DNA of 64,000 bases from Maratus speciosus (lineage: Eukaryota > Arthropoda > Arachnida > Araneae > Salticidae), in NCBI GenBank assembly GCA_963932465.1, contig OZ010792.1, forward strand, positions 3,410,001 through 3,474,000, in the 5' to 3' direction. The translations under genes were made by a program, and so were the position numbers. The notes under the pieces are model-generated. The model was not told where the DNA came from and searched no databases. It saw only the letters and a program-made list of their open reading frames with translations. Shown in pieces: positions 1-12,047 of the stretch; position 1 is the first letter of the stretch; each line of letters starts with the position of its first letter.

Positions 1-469
1 TAATGGATATTAGTCGTAAGAAAATTATGAACTCTTTATTTTGTTTTAAGGGTAAGCGGATTGATCTTTTGTAATCGAGCTCCGCGCGATATAGATAAAT
101 TAAAAAATATCTCATGTTTTAAAATTGTTTTTAAAACCATAGGCAATCAGTAAACTGAGATGAACTTTGCAAACAAATTCCATTTGAAAAAAAAAATCCT
201 ATTTGGTGTTCTAAAAATTTAAATTGTACGATTACAAATATGTTAGATTTGCTTTTTTACAATATTATTCTTTTATTTGTTTATAAAGGAAGTATTAATT
301 TCGTTATGCAAAAATAGTCAGAAACCAATGCTGAAAAATGTTTGTTGCTTTATGTGCAAAATGTTTATTATTATTATTATGTGTGGAAACCGGCACGTGA
401 TAAGATAAACTTAAAAAAAATCATGCTTAAAAATTATTTTAGAAAATATAATACATCAGTCAATTACGA

Positions 470-665
470 TACAGTTTTTAAACAAATTGCATTTGAAAGC
501 AAAATTTTTCCTTATGCGACGAAAATTGAAAATGTTCTATGGTCGGAAGATTAAAAAATTGCAGTAGCGAAAATTTCAAGACCGAAATTTGATCGTGAAG
601 TGTTGCCATTCGCAAAATGACGTCAGCGTTATGCACAGATACGTTTGTTCTTTATAATATAGATA
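470..665. repeat. dispersed repeat, copy 1 (with 2307-2512)
   Basis: A block of about 200 bp recurs at 2307-2512 in the same orientation. Both copies share a segment reading GTGTTGCCATTCGCAAAATG and end in CTTTATAATATAGATA. A further diverged, inverted copy lies near 37740-37900. No terminal inverted repeat or target duplication could be fixed, so the family is unknown. No gene is supported between the two copies (about 666-2306), which is plain AT-rich DNA with short chance frames. Confidence 0.6.
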
Positions 666-2306
666 CTTAATCAGTAAAATATAATAAAGATCAGTTATTA
701 GGATGTGGTTATCAATTGATATGCTTGGTATTCCGGAATGAAAAACAACAATTATCACCTTTTCAAAATTTGCATACGCGCTTCTCATATCCATATTCAT
801 CATTTTTTTAATGTATTTTGTTTGATCATTTAAAAATCATTTTAACTCAAAACTTGAAGTCACGATTATCAGCAACATCTTTTATGTGAACAGGCGCACC
901 CTTTATTTGAGATTCTAATCTCAATTCCGGAGAGTAACAATTTCCGTAATTTATGTTTTTTAGACGCATTTGTGTTAAAATGTTTAGTTTTATCTAAGAA
1001 AATGATCGTTTTCTTTTAAATGACTTCATTTTCACTTAATTAAGCATTTCGCCTAGTGTCTGAAACTTAGTATGAGTGCACATGCAGAAGGAAAAACAAT
1101 ATAAAATTTATGAGGAAAAATGCGTGTTTTCAAAAGCAGTAAGTCAATTTCCGTTCAAAATATTATATCCTTAATGGGATTTTGCGCCACTAAACCCTAT
1201 ACAGCAATTTTTATCAACAATTTTGAATTTTTATCAGAAAATAGCATGAATAAAGAGAAAAATACTTCATTATTTCTCTCTTGTCTGCAATAATGAAAGC
1301 TATCTAATTTTCACAATTTTGAAGAAATTTCATAAAATGCTTTTAAAATTAAAATATAAAAGTGAGGATATTAAAAAAAAAAAAAAACAGATAGTGCGAT
1401 TACATCTACAAATAAAGAGCTTTCAGTTAAAAAAAATATATATTAGTAAAATTAGTTCAGCAGAAGGATCAGAGCAGATGACAAAAAAACACACTTGTGT
1501 TTTAAATATATAGATTATATAAAATTAGGAAAAATTAAATTAAGCAAAATATGTTATTTTGATAAAATTATAGTAGAATGTCCTAAAGAATAGCATTAAA
1601 ATTTTATTATTCGAGTGAATTTTGGACCAAAACTTCAGGAACATGATATTATTTTAAACCACGAATTATTTGTTTGTTTATCTAACTCGGCGAAGGAAAT
1701 CCATTCAGGCGATAACCATCAATTTCTGTAATATAAATCGGTATTATTTGCATGTCACCCCTCTCCTATAAAGACACTCTAAATTTTTTGTAAAACATTG
1801 CGTTTTATCAGTGTGTGATTTCAATTACATTATTTTCAAAAGTGAAGCATTTTAACCTGTGAAGTTGTAACCTGTGAAGCATTGTAACCTCAAAGCAGCT
1901 GAGCTGTGAAAATGACGCACTTCTACAAAACATAATTTAGGTTTAAGAATTAAAATACACGCTTTTTTATAAAATGACGTCATTTGCATCCGCAAAGCAA
2001 TCCACTTTTACAATCCATTAATTTTTAAATCGTCTTAAACTTCGTCTAAAGAAAAGTATGCTTATGACGTCATTATCACGGAATAACAGACAATATTCTT
2101 GATATAGCCCATATTTTAATTTCAACTTTTTTTTTTTTCAGGTTTTATGAAAAAATGCAACAAAAAGATACAGTATCTCCTATTTTCGACTATTTTCCGT
2201 TTACTTTCAAAGAATTTCAATAGAAATGGGTTACTTTCGTTGCCACGATAAGAAAAATGGTATTAAAAACTACAAAAAAATTAATATCTCAAAAATAAAT
2301 TGCGAC

Positions 2307-2512
2307 ACAGCTTTCAAATAAATTGCATTTAAAAGAGCATGTTTTTCCTTATTCGACGGTGTAAAAATTTAAAATGTGCGATGTTTAGAAGTTAAAAAAT
2401 TTGCAGTAGAGAAAATTGTAAAACCAAAATTGTATTTCTGAAAGTGTTGCCATTCGCAAAATGACGTATGCGTTACGCACAGATATGTTTGTCCTTTATA
2501 ATATAGATAATC
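2307..2512. repeat. dispersed repeat, copy 2
   Basis: This matches 470-665 with scattered substitutions; the shared CATTCGCAAAATGACGT core is the easiest landmark. The next stretch, 2513-3313, holds nothing I can identify. Confidence 0.6.
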
Positions 2513-3317
2513 GAGAGTCATAAATTTTAAATATTTCAATTTTAAATTAAAGTTATGTGGGAATTTCGTAAGAACACTTGAATCAGACTGAATGTCAACG
2601 ATGCTGTATTCCGCTTCGAGATTAAAAAGTCAACAAAGCTGCGTGAAGTGAAAATGCAGAAAAGGTAAATAGAACGGAAAATGAGTTCGACGACGCAGGT
2701 TTTGTTAAAAGCAACAGAACATTTTTCGACGAAATAAGATAGAATACTTAAACGACGTAAGAAAATCTTAGAAATATTCGACGGTGCTAAATAAATGAAG
2801 CCAAAGTTGTAGCTTTTGAGCTAAATATAAATTGAGAAGAGTGCTTTTTAACTGTATTTTTGTTTTGTCTTCGTCTTAATAAATGTCAGTGTTCGTCTGA
2901 GAAGTGAGTTATGATTCCTAAAAAGAGTCTCATCCCATAGTTATGTATTTTAAATACAATGAGTGAAAGTATTATATTTTTAATGAAATTAATGAAATAC
3001 GAAAAAATACGACGGGAACAATGTTTGGCGATTTATCACCTGCGCCCGACTAATATAAAAATACCGAGTTCCTGATTTCTCTATCAGAATCTTTCGATTT
3101 GGCGAAGGGTTGATCAAGTAAAATAAATTGTAAATGAAAGTAACAGGAAAGATTGCTTAATGCTTAGCATAAAAATTTAAGGGAGATCAAACTGGTCGCC
3201 AAGGGCGGCTAGTAAATTAATAATACTTATAAAGTGACAATAATATTTAATAATAAGATGTAAGAAAATTGCTGTATTTCAGAATACAGTAGAACTTCTT
3301 TTATCCGACTCTTTTAA

Positions 3318-3738
3318 GGGTGTTCTCAAATCCAAAAGAGCAACTTTCTGACATAAGTTTTAATTTATTTTTGTTCGGAAATGCGTGAAACTAGCAGGTA
3401 TAGTTGTACAGAAACTGTGTCATCGAGCTGTTTTTTCCATTTTTTTTTGCAAACGCAATAGACCTTTCAGAAAATAGTGTCAAAGGGGACGTTTTGAACC
3501 GAATTTCCGCGCGAAAGTAGAATAAGCACTCATAAGCGGCAAAAAACGTGTTTGTCACGTGATCAAAATCGCTTACAACTCAATAGGAAATTTATGGATC
3601 AAAAAATGGAAAACACAGTTCAATTCCAAATGGCTTTCATGGCCAGGCTTTCCAATTTTATATCTTTCCGCTAAAAAAGGAATTTGTAAATGTGTCAAAA
3701 CGTTTTGCGCTTATTGAGCAGGGCAGTTAAGAACAGCC
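3318..3738. mobile_element. R1 MITE copy 1, TTAA-flanked
   Basis: The element is about 421 bp, starts GGGTGTTCTCAAATCC and ends AAGAACAGCC. It is bounded by TTAA at 3314-3317 and again at 3739-3742. Four other copies of the same length (9358, 9782, 35951 and an old one at 6540) show the same ends and the same TTAA. TTAA target duplication is the hallmark of piggyBac-type transposition, but the terminal bases are not a piggyBac sequence I recognise. It has no coding capacity. Confidence 0.85.
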
Positions 3739-3742
3739 TTAA

Positions 3743-4635
3743 CCAAAACTCTCGGTTAACTGGATCTCGGAACTTACTATCACATTCCTTGTGTGCAAAA
3801 CGCATTTTGAAAGCTTTTTTTTTTTTTTTTTTTTTTTTTTAACTATTATATTTCTCGTACCCAAGCGGTCTTTTCCGAACCACAAGTACATATAAATAAT
3901 AAGTATTTTCGATCCCCTTTCTTAGAATTCCTTTGAATTTGTCTTGAGCTCCCGAGCGATGTTGTTTTGAATCCATGCTTTTGAATGTTTTGCAAAAGCT
4001 TTGGCTTGCTGGAGCAGCAGAAAGACTGTGATACTGGTGAACTAATTATATTTAAAAACTTCGTGTAGAGCTTCAAAGCAAAGGCAATCGAAACTGCGGC
4101 AAACAAAACATTGTTTCAAACCCTTGTGAAATATGTAAAAAGGTACTTAATTTCAAAATTAAAGCTCGGGTAATTTATTCTGGCTTCTATTTTGCTATTG
4201 CTTTATTTTATTAAGCACTTGTTTCCATAATAAGAAATAGCGCATATATTTCTCCTTAATCTTAAAATGGAAGCATTCTCGATTATCCGAAAATTTCGAT
4301 TTTCTGATAGAGGGTCGGTCCCAATTACTTCGGATAATCGAGATTCTTTTGTATCTATTTATGCGACCATGTCGTCAAAATCAGGTACTCAGCGTGCTTG
4401 TGCCTTTTCCTGCATTCGCAGTTTGTTTCAGATACCGTGGATTTGCAAAATGAAAAATACACTGATCTTCTAAAATAAAAATTTTAAACAGTCTTTTATA
4501 AACCTGATGCAATTAATAAATATAAATTATAAATGAGGAATTTTCCATAATAGCACTATAAATGGGATTTAATACATTGAGTTCCATGGAACACAGGGTT
4601 TATAGATTATTAACCATTTACAAATATATTAACGA
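3743..4635. other. no gene recognised
   Basis: AT-rich sequence with a 22-base T run near 3820. Short open frames on both strands show no recognisable motif. I see no RNA gene or repeat boundary. Confidence 0.5.
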
Positions 4636-5423
4636 ACTAGTCGGATAAGAAAATCCCAAAACTTTCTTCTATCTCATACATGTTAATACTTCAAAATTCT
4701 CTAGTACAGAGCCAGAATTAAATGGCAGTCATACTCATCATGAGGTTTCAAAAGATATGAAATTCCGTGCATTAGTTCTTGAGATAGGACTATCGTTAAA
4801 TCGTGCAAATCATGCAAAATGTAGCATAGCAGCGCAACCGGATAGCTGATTTACACCAAAATCTAATCATCAACAACTTATGTTAACTTCTAACTGAATC
4901 AGAAGTTTGATGAAAATCCGTGCTTCCGTGTTTTTGAGATAGAGCTTTTGCGGAAATCGTAAACAATTCCACATAGCAGCGCCACCTGTTGAGATTTTTA
5001 CAACAAGCACTAATTAGGATCAATTTATATTAGGGACTAAATGAATCTGACGCTTGATGAAAATTCATGCATTAGTTCTCGAGATATAGCTATTCCGGAA
5101 ATCATAAAAAATGCAGCATAGCAGCGCCACCTGTTGGGCGATTTACACCAAAAAGTAATCAGAACCAGTTTATATCAAGATCTAACTGAATCTAAAGTTT
5201 TGTGAAATTCCGTGCATTAGTTCTTGAGACAGAGCGCCCACAAAATTTTATCACATACAGACTCACAGAGTGACAGAATGACAGACTGATTGACAGACAG
5301 ACATTTTCTAAAAACCATCGAATCGTGTTCCGGACCTTCTAAAACGTATAAATCTATCGAAAACCGGAAGTCGAAATTTTTCACGAATCCAATACTTTCT
5401 TCTTGTAAACATAGAAGAAAGTA
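4636..5423. mobile_element. Minisatellite-bearing HINE/DINE-1-like element A
   Basis: The 5' end (ACTAGTCGGATAAG, then CCCAAAACTTTCTTCTAT) matches that of the element at 14851. It is followed by about four tandem units of 147-153 bp, each with a landmark like CCGTGCATTAGTTCTTGAGA. A CAGA-rich microsatellite follows at about 5247-5315, then a conserved 3' block with ATCTATCGAAAACCGGAAGT. The element ends in a stem-loop at 5393-5423, TACTTTCTTCT paired with AGAAGAAAGTA. Central tandem repeats, a microsatellite and a 3' hairpin match the known plan of Helentron-derived non-autonomous elements (HINE, DINE-1, pearl/cvA). No Rep-helicase is present. Two units contain a GCGCCACCTGTTG motif at about 4978 and 5124. 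Confidence 0.7.
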
Positions 5424-6535
5424 AAAATGTAGAGGGGTTAATTAGTTAATTATATTATTTGAAAAAAAAAATTCTTTGTATATGGTGTGGGGATATCCTG
5501 CGAAAGCTTTCGTAACGCCGAAATCAAAAATACGTTTGATTTAATTTTAGGCATTATATTTTCAGAGATATCGTCGAAAATGTAATGCAAAACTATGTCC
5601 CCCGCCCCCCCTTTACTTAAAACCTTTTTTAATTTGATGAGATTCGTATAATTAGAAAATCATTCTGTGCTGTGGAGGAATTAATAAAATTTTATTTTAC
5701 ATGAAAATAAAAAGTTCTGCTCAGAGGCATAGAAAGCCAACTTGGGCCCCGGAAATAAAATTTCCAAACAGGTGTGCCATTTCAAAACTTTCTTAGCGAA
5801 GCGGGGATGGCAAAGTTTTTTGGGGGGAGGAGTGAGCAAATATTTATTTTGATTTTTTTGTGCACGTCCGAGGAAACATTGATACATTACTATTCTTACA
5901 TATATTTTTAAAATTAGCTAAAGTACTCAATATTGTTAAATATGTCTCAGTTTGGGAATGTTGAAATTTAAATCTCTACTAAACTAACAATAATTACAAA
6001 TTATAATTTATGTATGTTAACCTATTCAGTGTTACTTTCCTAAAAGCAAATTTTTAAGTAGTGTATTTCAATTAATTTAAATGCAAAATATTAAAGAACT
6101 GAACATATGTGTATATTTAAAAATTAAATATTCATTGTTGAATTTGTCTTCCATCTTTAAACTATGTTTATTAATTATTGATAAAAGCATATGATTATCG
6201 ATTTTCATAAAGTAATAAAATATAAAAGTTGTGTTATTATTTATGTTTTGTTTTTGTTTGAAACTTATACACATACATATATTTATATATATGCATGTAT
6301 GCTTGTTTGTTAGAAATGTGTTTTTATATACGTATAAATAATTAATTATTATATTAATTACTGTTAATTTCTTGGAACTGTTTCATTTTCACTTTCGGCC
6401 GAAACGAGGAAGATTACCGAAAATCGGTTTTGGTTTCAGTCATTAAAGCTTATTTCGGTCGAACACTAGTTATGTTCTTTAGAGAGGTGAATTTTTTAAA
6501 TTAAATTGGGAGTCAGAGAAAATTTGCCATCAGTC
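5424..6535. other. no gene recognised
   Basis: AT-rich DNA with a C-rich patch at 5598-5613 and a simple TA/ATGT microsatellite near 6270-6300. Small open frames on the minus strand have no recognisable features. Confidence 0.5.
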
Positions 6536-6539
6536 TTAA

Positions 6540-6952
6540 GTTTTGTTCTCAAATTCAAACTGGCAACCTCCTGACACATTTCTGAATTGTTTTTCTTCGT
6601 AAATGCACGAAATATGCAGGTTCTCTTATTCAGAAACTTTATAATCGAACAGTTTTTCCCCTTTTCCATAAAGGCAGAATTTCTTCTGCCTTTAGAAAAT
6701 GCAGTCAAATTTAGCGTTTCGAGTTTAATTTCTGCATGCGACAGCAGAGGAAAGGGGAAAAAACTACCGCCATGTAGAAATAATTGCTTAATTGTAATTA
6801 ATCTCTCCAAATTGTAATTAATCTATCGAAAAATCAATAAACTATTCGAATACAAATCACTTCAATCATCATGCCTGCACCGTAAATGCAGAAAGTTCCG
6901 CGTTGTTGTGCGAGGAAAAATGCATTTGTGACTTGTGAGTAAGAACCGCCTT
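6540..6952. mobile_element. Old, diverged R1 MITE copy
   Basis: Starts after TTAA (6536-6539) with TTTTGTTCTCAAATTC and runs in parallel with R1: CAGAAACTTTATAATCGAAC matches the R1 segment CAGAAACTATGTCATCGAAC. It ends near AAGAACCGCC followed by TTTTAA. Its length of about 413 bp fits the family. The open frames on both strands of this stretch are products of the repeat, not genes. Confidence 0.65.
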
Positions 6953-7786
6953 TTAAAGAAAGATTGATGGCACAGGCTACACATCGTAAAGTGAAACATT
7001 AAAAGGGTGTATCTAGAAAAAAAAGTGAGGGAACGGTGATTGATTTCGTCTATCCAGAAAAGCTTCTTTGTAAAGTTTCTGAGTATTACACTGATATATA
7101 TTCAGTAAATTTATTTCATTAACTTTATTTTATCGTTGACTTCTTTAGTTAATGATCTCTTGTCTTCGCTACAGTTAGAAACTCAATTCTAATTTATTTT
7201 ATTAATCATAAGTTTATTTATTTTCTTTTCACATTTGTATTACCAAATTTCAGTATCTATTGCTATCGAAGAAAAGAAACTTCGTAATAAGATGGCTTTC
7301 GAGATACACGAAAAGAACAATAACAGATTTTTCTAAAATTGCTTTTACTGTAAGGGGAAAATCAAACACTATATACGGGTGGTTTTATGTGAAATTCACA
7401 TCTTTTTACGGAAACTTTCTATTTTGAATGGAAATCTTAAATTTTCGAGGAATAAATGGAAATCTTTTGTTTATCCTTACCAGTGTTGTAGCGGGTACCC
7501 GCCCAGCTGACTCCCAGGCTGGGCTTTTTATAAAAAAACATGGGTTCTTTAGAACCCTAATAAGATTGTTGTGTTTATTTAGTGTAATGAAACCGACTAA
7601 GACGGAATTTCAAGGGACAGAAGAAAAATTCCGTGTTAAACAGGTTACTGTCTTAGCAGGTATGGTATTCTTACTGTAAAGACAATGACATTTTTACATT
7701 TAAGACAGGAATCCGTTGTAAACAGGTTCCGTTATCATAGGGTTTACTGTATTTTATTTAATCAGCAAAAAGCTGATTTTATTAAT

Positions 7787-7862
7787 GAAAATTATTATTT
7801 GCGAGGAAGGTGGAATCATAGTCCCCATTTTGGCAATTTTAATCCAATTTACCCGGGGGAAA
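7787..7862. repeat. 76-bp direct repeat, left copy
   Basis: The landmarks GAGGAAGGTGGAATCATA and CATTTTGGCA...TACCCGG recur at 8743-8815. The two copies flank the hAT MITE at 7876-8468 at some distance. A duplicated host or repeat segment is likely; function unknown. The stretch 6957-7786 before it has only a small GCCCAG/CTGGGC hairpin near 7500-7525 and no gene. Confidence 0.6.
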
Positions 7863-7875
7863 TTACCCATTAGAC

Positions 7876-8468
7876 CAGGCATATTAAACTCGTCTACCGC
7901 AGCGGGCCAAATTAAGCATTGCATACAAAGACGCGGGCCACATCAAACAAAGTAGATAATGTTGTTAGAACTGCACAGAGTATTATTTGTACGTACAAAA
8001 CATAGCTATATTAAACAAATATTCAAGTAAAGTTCCAAAGTTATCAACCAAATCTACAAAGTTTAATCGTATTTTCTAAATTGTATTACCTTAAAAAAAT
8101 TATTTTACGCAAGCTATGTTAATCTAGCAAAGGTATAACTTTTAATCTTCCGGATTTTTTTCAAGTAAAAAATTTAAAAAAAATATTTAATAAATTGTGT
8201 CTTGTATTGCGCTACGTATTTCATTTCATTTATGAAACACATTTTCTCGTTCAAATTATGTTGCTTTTACCAGAAAAATTTTGCTACCGAACATAGTTAA
8301 TATATGCCTAATTGCTCACTTTGTCTCATTGCCAACTTTTTCACTCAGTTGGAAAATTGCAACTCGTAACTGAATTAAACAAAGGTAAAATGCCAAAGGA
8401 TTGGCGGGCCACACAGAAGTTGTCGACGGGCCAGTTATGGCCCGCGGGCCGCGTGTTTGACATGCCTG
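7876..8468. mobile_element. hAT-type MITE with exact 8-bp duplication
   Basis: The left end is CAGGCATATTAAACTCG; the reverse complement of the right end is CAGGCATGTCAAACACGCGG. The 8 bases CATTAGAC lie directly outside both ends (7868-7875 and 8469-8476). Length is 593 bp. GGGCC-rich segments just inside each end are typical of hAT-derived MITEs. There is no transposase, so it would be mobilised in trans by a hAT enzyme. Confidence 0.88.
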
Positions 8469-8742
8469 CATTAGACCATGAAGTCATTCCCATCTATTAG
8501 ACTCTGAAGTGTTCACAAAGACTGTATTTGAGATCAGATTGCCACTTAATTCGGCAATCAAATTCCTTGCGCTTTCCTAAGCAAAAAATTTAAATTTTCC
8601 CCGAGTAATTCCTCTGAGAATTTTCAAAATTTCAATGGATAAATTTTGCAAAGTACCAAAATTTAGTAACATTTCTTGTTTTTAATATTCATTTTTAAAT
8701 TCCTTCACTTTTTCCAGTTTTCCCTATACAGTGGCAACCCTG

Positions 8743-8815
8743 AAGATTATTATTTGGGAGGAAGGTGGAATCATATTCCACATTTTGGCATTTTAACCCA
8801 ATGTACCCGGGTTTT
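8743..8815. repeat. 76-bp direct repeat, right copy
   Basis: This matches 7787-7862 (GAGGAAGGTGGAATCATATT, CATTTTGGCATTTTAACCCA) with a few substitutions. Confidence 0.6.
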
Positions 8816-8920
8816 TTACAACTTTGAACCTTACTCATTGAATGTTAAGATTGCTAGTCACTTAGTTCTTGAATTCCCCTCGCTCATGCTAAGTCTATGG
8901 CCGTAGAATGCATTCGTATG

Positions 8921-9109
8921 CAGTAATGTAGTCGTAAAAAAAACAGAGGGTATACGTTCTAAGCAGAGGGCATACGCTCAAATCAGAGGGTATACCCTAG
9001 TGTATATATACTATAGCTTTCTTGAGAAACAGAGGGTATACGGTGTTCTTTAAAAAAAATCCAGAGGGTATACGGCGTATACGCCCGTATACCCTCCACT
9101 ACATCCCTG
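8921..9109. mobile_element. hAT-like MITE with GGGTATACG motifs, copy 1
   Basis: 189 bp, from CAGTAATGTAGTCG to CACTACATCCCTG. The exact 8-bp duplication TTCGTATG lies at 8913-8920 and 9110-9117. It contains at least five copies of an AGAGGGTATACG motif, the last in a palindrome CGTATACGCCCGTATAC. An inverted copy of 188 bp sits at 41060-41247 with its own 8-bp duplication. Confidence 0.88.
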
Positions 9110-9357
9110 TTCGTATGTTTAAAATACCTTCTCGGGAAATTCATATTTTTAACTTCGTTTTTCTGTGTACTCTTCTTAAAGGATCTCTCTTTTTTTTTTT
9201 CCTTAGTTCTCAGAATATTTCTAAAATCTACGCTTATTTTAATATTTTATGTGTTAAAAGCTGAAGCTCTGTGAGTCAGATTTTAACGCCTCACATAAAA
9301 TTAAGTCTATATTTAGAAAAATTTTTACTATTAAAGAAAAAAAGAGACATCCTTTAA

Positions 9358-9777
9358 GGCTGTTCTTAACTGCTCTGCTCAACAAGCGCAAAACGTTTTG
9401 ACATATTTACAAATTTATTTTTTAACGGAAAGATATGAAATTGGAAAGCCTGGCCATGGAAGCGATTTGGAATTGAACTGTGTTTTCCATTTTTGGATCC
9501 ATCCATTACCTATTGAGTTAGAAGCGATTTCGATCACGTGACAAACACGTTTTTCGCCCGCTCTTGAGTGCTCTTTCTCCCTTCGCGCGGAAATTCGGTT
9601 CAAAACACCCACTTTGACTCTATTTTCTGAAAGATCTATCGCGTTTACAAGAAAACGGAAAAAACAGTTCGATGACATAGTTTCTGAACAACAACACCAG
9701 CTGGTTTCGTGCATTTTCGAACAAAAACAAATTAAAACTTATGTCAGGAAGTTGCCCTTTCGGATTTGAGAACACCC
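9358..9777. mobile_element. R1 MITE copy 2, inside element X
   Basis: 420 bp, from GGCTGTTCTTAACTGC to TTTGAGAACACCC, flanked by TTAA at 9354-9357 and 9778-9781. It is inverted relative to the next copy and shares one TTAA with it. The long minus-strand frame across it is an artefact of the repeat. Confidence 0.87.
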
Positions 9778-9781
9778 TTAA

Positions 9782-10416
9782 GGCTGTTCTCAAATCCAAA
9801 GGATCAACTTTCTGGCATGAGTTTTAATTAACTTTTGTTCGGAAACGCTTGAAACTAGAAGGTGTTGTTATTCAGAAACTATGTCATCGAACTGTTTTTT
9901 CCGTTTTCTTGTAAACGCAATAGATCTTTCAGAAAATACTGTCAAAATTGACATTTTGGCACAGATGTCATATTCGCCCCATATTGGCGCGATTTTTTTT
10001 CGGTTTCCGATTTGGCGAAAACATCAACAGCATAAACAACATAATCTGGGTTACCACATCAAGCAAAATAACGACACTTTGGCGCCAGTTAAATACCCGT
10101 TGCGTATATGACATTGGCGTCAGAAAAAAATCTCGCCAATATGGGGCGAATATGACATCTGTGCCGACATTTTGAACTGAACTTCCGAATGAAAGAAGAA
10201 AATCCAGTCAGTAAGGGGAGAAAAATGCCGTGTCACGTGATCCAAATCGCTTATAACTCAATAGGTAATTTCTTAAACAAAAAATGGAAAAAACAGTTCG
10301 ATTCCAAATTGCTTCAATGGCCAGACTTTCTAATTTTATATCTTTCCTTTAATAAATGAATTTGTAAATGTGTCAAAACGTTTTGCGCTTGTTGAGCAGA
10401 GCAGTTGAGAACAGCC
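9782..10416. mobile_element. R1 MITE copy 3, interrupted by a smaller MITE
   Basis: Begins GGCTGTTCTCAAATCC straight after TTAA and ends GAGAACAGCC before TTAA at 10417-10420. Without the 208-bp insertion and its 8-bp duplication it is 419 bp, the family length. Confidence 0.87.
9958..10165. mobile_element. GGCACAGATGTC MITE with 8-bp duplication
   Basis: 208 bp with inverted ends GGCACAGATGTCATATTCGC at left and its inverse at right; the inverted repeat runs about 40 bp. The duplication GACATTTT lies at 9950-9957 and 10166-10173. An 8-bp duplication suggests a hAT-type transposase. A second, partial copy runs off the window at 63873. Confidence 0.87.
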
Positions 10417-10899
10417 TTAAGAAGAAAACACAGAAAAACGAAGTTAAAAATAATCATTTCCCGAGGAGATATTTTAAATATAGCAATGCATCACACGTCC
10501 ATAGACTTAGCATGAGCGAGGGGAATTCGGAAACTGAATGACTAGCAGCCTTAAAACCGGCAACAATCAAATAATCCTTCCAAGGCAGACAAACAAAAAT
10601 GTTCCTTTTCAAAGGAGAGAAAAGCAGAGAAATTATGGGCTAAACATTCGTAATCGATGTTCTGATAAACAAGTCGTTGTATGCGGCCATTTGATGTATA
10701 TAAAGGCAGTGTTCGGTGATATATATCAAAGGGAATGGATATGTATCGTGAAATATATAATGAATCATGTGTCCGATATTTATTTTCAAAATAACATTCA
10801 GTTTGATATTTTATTTTTAAAATACCGTCATTGTCTATGATATTTTTTATATTTCCAGGGCAAAACAATTGTAAATGAATTTTTCAATTGTAATTGATT

Positions 10900-11242
10900 C
10901 AGTGGCGTATCCAGGGTTTTATTTCGGTGGGGGGGGGGGGGGAGGCTGGCTTAAATTTCCATAATGTCCTATATCTTACGAAAAACGTTGAATTGTGTTG
11001 TAAACAGAAATCATTTTTGACAATGAGGCCACAGCCAAAGGATTGATTAGTAGATTTGTAGATAAAGAACTTTTGCCTCCGTCAGTGACTCTCCCCCCAC
11101 TCTACACCTCACACGCACACTCCAAAAACGAAAAATATGTCTTTTCAAATTTTACGTTTGATGCTGAGTTTTTAATTGTACAACCAATAATTATGTGGCA
11201 ATATTATCTTATAAGAGCCATTGAGATAAACTGTCTAATTTA
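10900..11242. mobile_element. hAT-like element, 5' part with G-run
   Basis: CAGTGGCGTATCCAGG at 10900 followed by a 14-base G run resembles hAT terminal repeats common in arthropods. A hAT C-terminal coding remnant follows at 11243. The right terminus and a duplication could not be found, so the extent is uncertain. Confidence 0.5.
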
Positions 11243-11362
11243 GGTAATCAGTTATTTACAGCTGCTTCAGAAAGGATATTCTTTGATTTTGGTTTAGTTC
11301 CGTTTAAACTGCACAACAGGTTAAGGAAGGAAAAAGCAGACAAGCTTATACATTTATGTTGA
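11243..11362 (+). pseudogene. hAT transposase C-terminal remnant
   Basis: This 40-codon frame ends in a stop and contains AASERIFFDFGLV followed by NRLRKEKADKLIHLC. That matches the conserved end of the hAT dimerisation domain (S-x-ER-x-FS...G, then NR-L and a final L-x-hydrophobic stretch). The region before it has no readable transposase, so it is a fragment. It fits the hAT-like terminus at 10900 and probably belongs to the same dead element. The family assignment rests on this short motif alone. Confidence 0.6.
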
Positions 11363-11534
11363 AATTTTTCATTAAAAAAATGTTTTGTATTTAAAATTTT
11401 ATTCTATTAAACATAAAATTTTCATGATACTTGACACTGAATCCTTTTCTATTTAGTTTTCTTATGAGTGTAAAAAGACAACTGTTTTTGTTTTCAATTT
11501 GTCGATCTTTAATTTTGTTGTAAGTGTGAAAACC

Positions 11535-11565
<31 letters not shown>

Positions 11566-12047
11566 ACGTCATATTTTTATAAAAAAAATTGTAATTTAAT
11601 AGATTACAACGACCATTTGGAATATTTTTAATAATCGAATAAATAAAAATCGAAAGCAGTTCCACCGAATCATCCACAGATCGCGACAAATCACCTTCGT
11701 AATAAAATTTAACCGAAAAATCTAAATTTCGTCCACCAAATTCCGTCGCATCCTCTTCGACAACAGATCGCAAAGATCAAACATCAGACGACCAAAACCT
11801 TCATCTATAAACTCTCCAAGTCCCGTTTCGAGAAGAAAATCAGTTTACAAATCGAAAGCAGTTCCATACGAATCATCCACAGATTGCGACAAATTACCTA
11901 CGTTTAGCTCAATTTTTCCCAGTTAGAATCGACCGATTGTAAAACGCCGTGGCTAGTGGATTGGAGCCCATCGAGACATGGCCTTTTACTATCAATCGAT
12001 TAAACATTAGATTATTTCCTTCTTCGAGTTCGTCTTTTATTCTGTAA
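11363..12047. repeat. dispersed repeat related to 37400-38050
   Basis: Begins with a long A run (11537-11563). The segment near 11605 (TTACAACGACCATTTGGAA) matches one near 37446. The later block near 12430 (CAACCATTTCCAAATGGTTAAAAA) matches 38015-38040. An internal direct repeat ATCGAAAGCAGTTCCA...GAATCATCCACAGAT occurs at about 11648 and 11850. No gene is supported. Confidence 0.5.

Larger units (their letters stand above)
8849..10550. mobile_element. Foldback element X, copy 1, with four nested insertions
   Basis: The outer ends are GATTGCTAGTCACTTAG and, at the right, the inverse of GGCTGCTAGTCATTCAG. TTAA flanks them at 8845-8848 and 10551-10554. The uninterrupted paralogue at 36375-36807 shows that X is a palindromic element of about 430 bp whose two halves are near inverse copies (landmark GGAAATTCATATTTTTAAC). 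Here X is inflated by a 189-bp hAT MITE and two R1 MITEs, one of which carries another MITE. Confidence 0.78.

Noticed and set aside
9415..9714. 99-residue minus-strand frame
   Set aside because: It lies entirely within an R1 MITE; other copies of the same repeat do not keep the frame.
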